Translations under genes and position numbers: made by a program | Notes under the pieces: generated by a model | The model's database searches: none | The model's input: only the letters and a program-made list of their open reading frames with translations | What the model was told of the DNA's origin: nothing | Origin: Flavobacteriales bacterium UBA852 | Lineage (GTDB): Bacteria > Bacteroidota > Bacteroidia > Flavobacteriales_E > Vicingaceae | Direction of reading: 5' to 3' | DNA: 64,000 bases | NCBI GenBank assembly: GCA_002295925.1 | Contig: DBGO01000010.1 | Span: 310,001 to 374,000, forward strand | Shown here: piece after piece, positions 54,504-63,400 of the stretch | Layout: each line of letters begins with the position of its first letter | Position numbering within the stretch: the first letter of the stretch is position 1

Positions 54504-57500
54504 TTATCTGAACAATGATACATTTCCTTTCATAAAGACCTCTTCACCATTATATAATTTGGCATTTACCGTAAATACATACACGCCTGTATTTAAGTTT
54601 TTTCCTTTATATTTACCATCCCAACATTCATTTTTGTTTGTTGATTCAAAAATTACTTCACCCCATCGAGAATATACTCTAAACACAATCTCGTTGATGC
54701 AATTTCCATACGCTTTCAAACAATCATTATTTCCATCACCATTTGGTGAAAAAGCACTTGGCACAAACACTTCGCCACACGTTTCATCTACATAAACCGT
54801 AACACAAGCCGTATCAACACAGCCATCCATTTGCGTTTGCACGCAATAAGTTGTTGTATGCGCCGGGTTGGCAACAGGGTTAAAACAATCATCACAACTC
54901 AACGAATCGTCATTTAGCCACAATACAGGATAATTGGCAACAGCATAAATTTCAACAGATTGCCCTAAAAATATTGTTGTATCATCAAACGCATCAATTG
55001 ACGGTAATGGTTTAGCATATAACGAAGTATAAGCCGTATCGGCGCATTTACCCAACCCGACAATAACAAAATATTGTGAAGTATCTGTCGCTATACCCGA
55101 CAAGGTATCATTGGTTGTTCCGTCACTCCAAACATAATCCGTTCCTCCCGATGCTATGAATGTAAATTCGCTGTTATAACACACCAAAGTATCTCCTGTT
55201 ATTTGAGCAACAGGCTTGGGCAACCACACAACAGTTGCCGAATCGATATTTCCACATCCGTTATTATCATATCCTACCACATAATAAGTAGTGGTTGCCG
55301 TAGGCGTAACTGTTATTTGTGGATTGCTTTCATTTGTGCTCCATAAATAGGATACACCCCCACTTGCTGTCAACACGCCCGAACTTCCGTCACAAATAGA
55401 ATCGTCTCCTGATATCTGAATAACAGGCAACGGATTTACGGTTAAATTATAACTTCCCGTATCGGAACAACTATTGGCATCGGTTACAGTAACAAAATAC
55501 ATTATATTTGAAGTCGGAATATCAGTTATTGATGCTGTAGTATCTCCGGTATTCCAATTGTATATTACACCTCCTTGTGCATTTATATATGCAGTATCTC
55601 CCAAACAAATTGGTGAATTTCCGGTTATGGTAACATTAGGTAACGGATTAACAATTACATTATGGTACGCAGTATCAGAACAATTGCCAATCATTGCAAC
55701 TACGGCGTATTGCGTTGGGTTTGTTGTTGGATTATCCGAAATAGAAACGGATGTATTACCGTTAATATTTGAAGGGGCAATCCAATTATAAGTATTTCCT
55801 CCGGATGCCGTTAAATTTACCGTATCGCCAAAGCAAATTACAGAATCGCCGGAAATGGCTGCAGTAGGTTGAGCCGTTACTTGAACCAACAGCGTATCGC
55901 TGTTTGAACAATTGTTCGCATCAATACCTGTTACAGTAATCAAACTGTCGGCAGATGGTGTAACTGATATATTACTTGATGTTGCACCGGTATTCCATTG
56001 ATAGGAATTAGCTCCTGAAGCCGAAAGATTTGCCGTTTCGCCCAAACATAAAGCACTGTTACCTGAAATTTGAACGTTGGGTAAAGGATTTACCGTAATG
56101 CTTTGCGAAGCAGTGTCTGTACAATTATAACTATTTGCCACAACTACGGTATAAGTTGTCGTAGCAGAAGGTGTTTCTGAAATTATTGGCGTAGTTGCTC
56201 CGGTATTCCATTGATACGATGTTACCGACGGGTCTGTAGCATCCAAAACAACCGTATCTTTATCGCAAATAGGGTTGTTATTTACAGATATATTCGCTAT
56301 TGGCGAAGGGTTAACCACAATATCCACCGAATCTTTACCATTACAGCCAATAGTATCAACAGCTTCTACTACAATCGTATAATTTCCTGGTGCCGAAGGT
56401 GAAAAAACAGCTACAGGCAATGGAAAAGGAGGCAAAATATCGAGCAAAGGCGCTCCTGTCCAATAATAATTATAACTAAACAATCCTCCGGAAGCACTTC
56501 CCAGCAAGGTAGTTGATTCGCCCATACACAACACAGTATCTAAAGCTGAAGCCGTTACTGTAGGATAAGGGTTTACCGTTACATAAGCATTTGCCACAGA
56601 AGGTGTTCCGCATTTTCCGGTAATGGTAACCGTATATAAAGTATTGGTTGTTGGAGCTACATTAACAACAGGAGATGATGGGTTGGTTAGCGATGGGTCG
56701 TTTGGTTGCGAAGTCCACGTATAGGTGTAACTGCCCGAACCATTCACTTGCGCCTGCAAGGTTGTTGTATCACCCAAACAAATATTTGCCGAGGCAGGAA
56801 CGGCTTGTACCACATCTACCCCACTGGTTGCGCTTATTGTATATGAACAAACATCACCGGCAAATCCATCGACTACAATGTAATAGGTGTTTCCGGGTGT
56901 TAATCCTGTTGCAATAATACTTTGCGAAGTTGTTGTTTCAAGAAAATTTGACACCGGAACAAAGTTACAACATCCGTTTCCTTCAAAGATTTGCATTTGC
57001 ATACCATTACCGTTTGCACAAACATTTACTTGCACAAATAATTCGGCTGCGGTAGAATCTGCAGTGAAAGACAACCAGCTGTTATTGTCTATTTGCACGG
57101 GAGAAGTTCCGGTATATCCTGTTCCAAACACACAACCCGGATTTGGGCTGCTGGGATTTCCAATTCCACACATATTACACGGCTGATCAATAGTGTAAGC
57201 TGAACTGGTTACGCCTCCGTAACCATTTAAATCACATATTTGCTGTGCATTTGCACAATTATCATTATCAGGAGTGGAAACACATATTCCAAATTGCCCG
57301 TTATTATTATTTCCATATTCCCATACTCTGATATACATTACATCTCCGGGAGTAAGCCCTGTAGCATAAATGTAAGGCATTGTTCCGGGACCGTCATCAT
57401 CATCACATTGTACAAGTGTTGGTGAAGTACAAGGCCCACTGTACAAAGCCATGGCTCCATCAGTAAAATCAATACTCAATGTATGAATATCCAATGTTCC

Positions 57501-58151
57501 GCTGGAAGGGACAACAACCGAGAACCACACATCACCACCGGCATAACCGCCCTGATAAGGAGATGAACCACCACAACCCGAAGGTGTTGCAACCGACGAA
57601 CCGGCAGAACCTAAATTGGTATAGGTTTGAAAATTACAATTTGGTGTTACCGTAGGTAAAGCATATGCATTACAAGGTGTATTGTTATTTGGAGGCGCCA
57701 ATCCGGTTACACAAATATTAAATGTACCGGTCCCACTTCCGGCTCCATAATGATACACTCGAACATAGTAAGTATTTCCGACAACCATTGAAGTGTTTGT
57801 TAAAACTTCATCACCATTTTGTCCGTTTATATCTCTACATTGAATGGATGTTAACGAACCACAAACACCTGAAAATAATTCAATCACCGCATCGTAACCG
57901 TAGCTTGGGTCAACAGTAATTGTCATGGATGTGCTGTTGGCAACAAAAGAAAACCACACATCATCATCGGCATTTCCGGAACATCCGGGCATTGACTGTG
58001 TAGCATTGGCAGATGTTGCCGCTTGAAAATTACAATCGGTAAACGTTGGAGTTATTTGAACTGCCGACACACAATCATCTGATTGCGCCAGAGAATACTT
58101 TACTGACAGTATTAAAAATAATACCGATAATATTGCTGAATATTTTTTCAT
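54504..58151 (-). CDS. T9SS type B surface adhesin with PPC-like and nine Ig-like repeats
   Basis: The 1215-residue product has a signal peptide (about 1-22), then three PPC-like domains over about 25-445, each with a DVWFSF or NSWLSF core and a GxxYYIxVDG-type strand. From about 447 there are nine Ig-like units of the same type as the 9953 adhesin (for example VQISGNSALCLGETANLSASGANSYQWNTGAT). The last 90 residues (EVFVPSAFSPNGDGNNDCL, then VYSRWGEVIFES and LNTGVYVFTVNAK) are a type B sorting domain. The two adhesins differ in N-terminal modules, which suggests different ligands on a shared stalk. It lies in an operon with a small secreted gene upstream and PorP/SprF downstream. Confidence 0.92.
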   Translation of the reverse strand: MKKYSAILSVLFLILSVKYSLAQSDDCVSAVQITPTFTDCNFQAATSANATQSMPGCSGNADDDVWFSFVANSTSMTITVDPSYGYDAVIELFSGVCGSLTSIQCRDINGQNGDEVLTNTSMVVGNTYYVRVYHYGAGSGTGTFNICVTGLAPPNNNTPCNAYALPTVTPNCNFQTYTNLGSAGSSVATPSGCGGSSPYQGGYAGGDVWFSVVVPSSGTLDIHTLSIDFTDGAMALYSGPCTSPTLVQCDDDDGPGTMPYIYATGLTPGDVMYIRVWEYGNNNNGQFGICVSTPDNDNCANAQQICDLNGYGGVTSSAYTIDQPCNMCGIGNPSSPNPGCVFGTGYTGTSPVQIDNNSWLSFTADSTAAELFVQVNVCANGNGMQMQIFEGNGCCNFVPVSNFLETTTSQSIIATGLTPGNTYYIVVDGFAGDVCSYTISATSGVDVVQAVPASANICLGDTTTLQAQVNGSGSYTYTWTSQPNDPSLTNPSSPVVNVAPTTNTLYTVTITGKCGTPSVANAYVTVNPYPTVTASALDTVLCMGESTTLLGSASGGLFSYNYYWTGAPLLDILPPFPLPVAVFSPSAPGNYTIVVEAVDTIGCNGKDSVDIVVNPSPIANISVNNNPICDKDTVVLDATDPSVTSYQWNTGATTPIISETPSATTTYTVVVANSYNCTDTASQSITVNPLPNVQISGNSALCLGETANLSASGANSYQWNTGATSSNISVTPSADSLITVTGIDANNCSNSDTLLVQVTAQPTAAISGDSVICFGDTVNLTASGGNTYNWIAPSNINGNTSVSISDNPTTNPTQYAVVAMIGNCSDTAYHNVIVNPLPNVTITGNSPICLGDTAYINAQGGVIYNWNTGDTTASITDIPTSNIMYFVTVTDANSCSDTGSYNLTVNPLPVIQISGDDSICDGSSGVLTASGGVSYLWSTNESNPQITVTPTATTTYYVVGYDNNGCGNIDSATVVWLPKPVAQITGDTLVCYNSEFTFIASGGTDYVWSDGTTNDTLSGIATDTSQYFVIVGLGKCADTAYTSLYAKPLPSIDAFDDTTIFLGQSVEIYAVANYPVLWLNDDSLSCDDCFNPVANPAHTTTYCVQTQMDGCVDTACVTVYVDETCGEVFVPSAFSPNGDGNNDCLKAYGNCINEIVFRVYSRWGEVIFESTNKNECWDGKYKGKNLNTGVYVFTVNAKLYNGEEVFMKGNVSLFR

Positions 58152-58158
58152 AATACGT

Positions 58159-58482
58159 TTATTCTTTTACAACTGTACGATTTATTTTATCCACTTCCAC
58201 CCCTTCTGAAAGAAGAACATTTTTTAATTGTGGAATATCGAAATTTCCGTAATCACCGCCTTCTTTTACTTCAAAAACCAAAGTGTAATCATTCCATGAA
58301 AGTGATACATTTTGCACATTGGGTAAATTCAAAACTTTTGACTTAACCGCATCCAATTGCTCCTGCGTTTTCAGGTGGCTCACTTTTATTTCAAATTTTG
58401 TGGTACGCTCCGGAACTATATCTTGCGAAAAACCGGTTATGGAAATAGTTAAAAACAATAGGAATGACAGAATTTTTGGCAT
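58159..58482 (-). CDS. Small secreted protein, unknown, first gene of the adhesin operon
   Basis: The 107-residue product has a signal peptide (MPKILSFLLFLTISITGFS). The mature part (RTTKFEIKVSHLKTQEQLDAVKSKVLNLPNVQNVSLSWNDYTLVFEV, then YGNFDIPQLKNVLLSEGVEVDKI) has a beta-alpha-beta-beta-alpha-beta look like a ferredoxin-like or HMA-type fold, but without a CXXC metal site. It is 7 bp upstream of the adhesin and preceded by a near-consensus promoter. A periplasmic accessory for the adhesin or SprF is possible; no family is recognised. Confidence 0.7.
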   Translation of the reverse strand: MPKILSFLLFLTISITGFSQDIVPERTTKFEIKVSHLKTQEQLDAVKSKVLNLPNVQNVSLSWNDYTLVFEVKEGGDYGNFDIPQLKNVLLSEGVEVDKINRTVVKE

Positions 58483-58512
58483 CTTTATTCGAAATTAAGA
58501 AGTTTGAACCTG

Positions 58513-58544
58513 CAAATGTATTGTTTTTATAGATTTAAGTCAAA
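58513..58544 (-). promoter_or_regulatory. Strong promoter of the second adhesin/SprF operon
   Basis: On the minus strand this is TTTG (58541-58544), 20 bp, then TACATTTG (58513-58520), a full match to the Bacteroidota -33/-7 consensus with ideal spacing, 30 bp before the 58482 start. It is the best promoter seen in the window. Confidence 0.75.
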
Positions 58545-58576
58545 TATTTTTTACTATGCAACGCATTATAAACCAA

Positions 58577-60361
58577 TTATTTTGTATGAAAATATTCATA
58601 TACTTTTTGCGATTTTGATTTATCTAAAACGTTACTTAATTGCTCAAGTGTTGCTTCTTTAATTTTTTTTACCGACTTAAAATGTTGCAATAATTTTTGT
58701 TTGGATTTTTCGCCAATTCCTTTAATATTGTCCAATTCGGAAGCAATTTGACTTTTGGAACGCTTGGTTCGATGAAAGGTAATACCAAACCGGTGCGCCT
58801 CATTACGCAAATACTGAATAAGCTTTAATGACTCCGACCGTTTATCTAAATAAAGCGGAATACTATCGTCGGGAAAATAAATTTCTTCTAATTTTTTGGC
58901 TATTCCTATCACGGTTATTTTTCCGCGCAAGCCCAACCGCTCAAGACTTTTGACAGCCGAACTTAATTGTCCTTTACCTCCATCGATAATGATTAATTGA
59001 GGTAATTTTTGCTTTTCTTCCAACAAACGACTGTAACGCCTGAAAACCACCTCTTCCATAGAGGCAAAATCATTGGGACCTTCCACGGTTTTGATATTGA
59101 AATGACGATAATCTTTTTTGCTTGGCTTCGCATTTTTAAAAACCACACAAGCTGCCACCGGATTCGACCCTTGAATATTTGAATTATCAAAACATTCGAT
59201 ATGTACTGGCAACACAGGCATTCGTAAATCTTTTTGCAATTGCTCCAATATCCGCTGCGATTTTGTTTTTGGATTTTTCAGCATTGCTTGTTTTTGCTTT
59301 TCGAGCATTAATGTTTTGGCGTTACGCAACGAAAGGTCGAGCAAATGCTTTTTATCTCCCCGTTGCGGCACAATAAACCGGACATCTTCTATTTCTGTTT
59401 TTATTTTAAACGGAACAATAATTTCTTTGGAGTCACTTCCGAATTTATTACGTAAATCGATTAATCCAAACAGCAAGAGTTCTTCATCCGTTTCGTTTAA
59501 TTTTGGCTTAATTTCAACTGTATGCCCTTGAACAACTGCACCATTCATTACCCGCAAAACATTTACGTAAGCAGCACTTTCGTTACGAACTATTGAGGCA
59601 ACATCCAAATTATTTATCGTTGGGCTCACTACCGTAAATTTTGATTCGTAGCGTTTTAGAATATCCAACTTTTCTTTCACTTCTTGTGCCTTTTCAAATG
59701 CTAAATCTTGTGCATACAGGAGCATCTGTTGTTTCAGTTGTTTTTGCAATGAAAAAATATGGCCTTTCAGCAAATGCTTGATATTATTGATATAATCATT
59801 GTATTCTACTTCCGACTGTAAACCTATGCAGGGAGCTTTGCAATTTCCAATATGATACTCGAGGCAAACTTTATATTTTTTTTGTCGGATATTTTTTTCG
59901 GATAAATTTAGATTACAAGTACGCAAAGGATATAAATCTCTGATGATTTCCAAAATGGTTTGCATCATTTTTACCGACGGGTAAGGTCCAAAATATAAAG
60001 ACCCGTCTTTTACTACTCTTCGGGTATAAAACACTCGAGGAAAGGGCTCATTTTTTATGCAAATCCACGGATAGGTTTTATCATCCTTGAGTAAAACATT
60101 ATAGCGAGGGCGATATTTTTTTATCAAGCTGTTTTCGAGCAACAATGCCTCCAATTCGGTATTGACAACAATATATTTAACATCGGCGATTTGCCTGACC
60201 AACACTTTGGTTTTGGCATCAAGATTTGATTTTGTAAAATAACTCGAAACTCTTTTTTTCAGATTTTTAGCTTTCCCAACATAAATGATTTTACCGTTTT
60301 TATCAAAATATTGATAAACTCCGGGCTGATTTGGTAATGCTTTTATTTTATTGTCAATCAA
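58577..60361 (-). CDS. uvrC: Excinuclease ABC subunit C
   Basis: UvrC cuts both sides of a DNA lesion in nucleotide excision repair. The GIY-YIG domain is at the N-terminus (PGVYQYFDKNGKIIYVGKAKNLKKRV), followed by the UvrBC-binding UVR helix (FEKAQEVKEKLDILKRYESK), the RNase-H-like nuclease (IECFDNSNIQGSNPVAACVVF, DGGKGQLSSA) and C-terminal HhH (LDNIKGIGEKSKQKLLQHFK). The frame is open to ATG 60481 (634 residues), but those extra 40 residues look non-coding and lie in the divergent promoter region. TTG 60361 gives 594 residues, the normal family length, and is preferred. No ATG or GTG is available between. The exact start is not certain. Confidence 0.88.
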   Translation of the reverse strand: MIDNKIKALPNQPGVYQYFDKNGKIIYVGKAKNLKKRVSSYFTKSNLDAKTKVLVRQIADVKYIVVNTELEALLLENSLIKKYRPRYNVLLKDDKTYPWICIKNEPFPRVFYTRRVVKDGSLYFGPYPSVKMMQTILEIIRDLYPLRTCNLNLSEKNIRQKKYKVCLEYHIGNCKAPCIGLQSEVEYNDYINNIKHLLKGHIFSLQKQLKQQMLLYAQDLAFEKAQEVKEKLDILKRYESKFTVVSPTINNLDVASIVRNESAAYVNVLRVMNGAVVQGHTVEIKPKLNETDEELLLFGLIDLRNKFGSDSKEIIVPFKIKTEIEDVRFIVPQRGDKKHLLDLSLRNAKTLMLEKQKQAMLKNPKTKSQRILEQLQKDLRMPVLPVHIECFDNSNIQGSNPVAACVVFKNAKPSKKDYRHFNIKTVEGPNDFASMEEVVFRRYSRLLEEKQKLPQLIIIDGGKGQLSSAVKSLERLGLRGKITVIGIAKKLEEIYFPDDSIPLYLDKRSESLKLIQYLRNEAHRFGITFHRTKRSKSQIASELDNIKGIGEKSKQKLLQHFKSVKKIKEATLEQLSNVLDKSKSQKVYEYFHTK

Positions 60362-60390
60362 TTTAAGTGAATTTGAAACATTAACGTTAA

Positions 60391-60422
60391 TTTGTCGTAT
60401 TTTACAAAATGATGTAAATTTA
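60391..60422 (+). promoter_or_regulatory. Promoter of the 60450 repeat-protein gene
   Basis: TTTG (60391-60394) and TAAATTTA (60415-60422, one mismatch to TAnnTTTG) are 20 bp apart, 27 bp before ATG 60450. It overlaps the region just upstream of the uvrC start, so the two divergent genes share this space. Confidence 0.5.
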
Positions 60423-60449
60423 CACACAAACGCACAAAATATTAATCTT

Positions 60450-63400
60450 ATGAAACAACTTATTACTATTTTAACTGTCATTTTAACGACTTTCTCTACG
60501 GTATTTTCTGCTAATTTTTATTGGGTGGCAAGTTCAAGCTCTAACTGGAACAATGCGGCTAACTGGTCGACAACCAGTGGTGGTGCAGGTGGCGCCGGCG
60601 TACCCGGAAATGCAGATTTTGTGTATTTCAACAGTAATGGGTTAGGCAATTGTGTTGTAGATATTAATGTTACCATAGAAGGTGTATCTATAAACGGATA
60701 CACAAGCACCATTGATTTAAACGGCAATTCATTTGTCATAAACGGAGCATCAAACTGTACTTTTGCTTCCGGAATAATTGACGACACGCCCGGAACGTCT
60801 TCTTTATCCATAACCACAACAGGCAGAACGACTTTTTCCGGAACCACTTTTAACCCGCCAGTTAACGTTTCTGCTGGAAGAATTTTATTACACGGCAGTA
60901 CTTTTAATGCCGACTGTTCTTTTACAAAAACCGGTAATAATAATGATTACTCGAATGGAGGGAACACTTTTAACGGTAACGTAACTTTAACTCATTCAGG
61001 TTCAGGGAATTTTTTACTTAACAATGTAAACCCTGACATCTATAACGGCAATTTAACCGTAACTAATTCAAGTTCAAACAATATCATTTATTTATCACAT
61101 ACAGCCTCCGGAACACAATATAACGGGAATATCACAATCAATAACACAACCGGAAACGGTATTCGTTTTGGACAAAACAATGGTACTTGCACATTGGCAA
61201 GTGGTATGTCCTTAACCATCGGTAGTGGAGGTTTTAGCAGCAGTACCTTAAGGATAAGAGGTTTTACACAAGTTGGAACGGCTAATCAAACACTAACATT
61301 AACCGGTACGGCTCAACTTTATTTAGAACAAAATTCTACGTGGAATGGTCCGGTAAACATTACTTCACCGCGCTTATTTATTAGAGAAAATACATTTAAC
61401 AATACTTTATCACTTACCAAAACAGGAACGGGCAATGATTATTCTTATGGCGGTAACACGTTTAATGGCGTAACAACAATTACCAACAGTTCGACAAATG
61501 CTATTGTTTTTGCCAACACTGCGCCCGACACTTTTAATAATGATGTAAGCTTGATTTTAAGCGGTACAAACGGACACATTCACCTTGCCTATTCAGCAGC
61601 CGGCAATCAATTTAACGGGAATATAAATATTAATTACATTTCTGCAGATAATGTTTATATTGGGAGAAACTCAGGCACCAGCACATTGTCAGCAGGCCAA
61701 ACAATAAACATTATAGGTTTTGGCGCATCGGGAACCGGGAATTTATATTTGGAAGAATTTACACAACTAGGGAACACTCCTCAATTTATTGGTTTAAACA
61801 CTAACGGCAGGTTAGAGATTGGACCTAATTCAACATTTAACGGCAACTTAACTGCCAGCGTACCTAACTTATATTTTTTCAACTCTACTTTTAACGGAGA
61901 TGTTAATTTCAACAAAACAGGCAGTTCAACTAACAGTTTATCAGGAGGTAATACGTTTAACGGAGTTACTGTGATTGAAAACTCAGGTAGTGGAGAATTA
62001 AGACTTGCCACTTCATTGGGAGATACATTTAACAATCAAGTCACTTTTTCATCAACCGGTTCAAACAGAATATTTGTCGGATATGCAGGTAACAATCAAT
62101 TTAACAACAACATAATTGTAAACTCAACCAACAGTTCTACAGGTGTATATTTTGGTTACACTTCTGCTACTTGTACATTAGCAGCCGGACAAACCATTTC
62201 TGTTGGAGGTTTGGGTTTTGATTCCGGAAATTTATATTTTAGGAATTTCACTCAAGTGGGCACCACTGCTCAATCACTTACCTTAACAGGAACAGCCAAT
62301 TTAACCATTCAAGATTGCAATTGGGGAGGAGATGTGAATTTTGTTTCTCCAAGAATAAGTACCAGAGGAACTATCTTTAACCGCACAGCTTACTTGGAGA
62401 AAACCGGATCAGGAAATGATTACAGTGCCGGCGGAAATACATTCACAATGGATTTAACTGTGGTAAACAGTGGTTCAGGCGCATTTGTTTTTGGCAATGG
62501 TACTTTTGATTCTTTTGGCGCTAACGTTACATTAGACAATATTGGTTCAAGCAATTTACATTTTGCATATAACGGCAGTGGGCACAGCGTTACCGGAAAT
62601 TTAACTGTAAACAATCAACCTACACCAACAAACGACGGAAACATTATTATTGGGAACAACAGTGCTGTTACACTGTCAATTGGCGGGGATGTTCAAATCA
62701 CCAATAATGGTTCGGGAGCAGGTTCTGATATAAACACCTATTTTGCCAACAATGGCTCCGTTACTGTAAATGGCAATTTATCTATCATAAACAGTTCTTC
62801 TGGCTCCAACAGTCGTATTTATTGTGCAAATGGAACTAATTCTTCCCTTATTGTTAACGGAACAACTTCTGTCATAAACAATGGTACTTCAACAAATGAC
62901 AACAGAGTATATTTAGGGGCTAATGGAGATATTACGTTCAACAATACTCTTACTATTTCTAATCAGTCGGGAAGTACAAATTCTCATGTTTATTTGAACA
63001 ATGGGGCAAACAGTACAAATATTTATAATGAAAACATTGTGATTGAATGTACCAACGCTACTTCTGACGGCATATACTTTGGTTATAATGGCGGTTCGGG
63101 CACACTTGCAGCCACTAAAACCATTACCATTGGCTCGGGAGGTTTTGTCTCGGGGTATTTATATTTTAGAAATTTTACGCAAACAGGAAATACTGCACAT
63201 TCTTTTACCCTGACAGGAACTTCGTATTTTTATAACTATGACAGTAATTGGGGAGGAGATTTTAGCGCGACAGCCCCCAGGATATATACCAGAGGTACAA
63301 CATATAATCGAACTGCTTATTTGGAGAAAACCGGTGCAGGGGATGATTATTCTGCGGGAGGAAACAACTTTGCTATGGATTTAACCATTGTAAACAGTGG

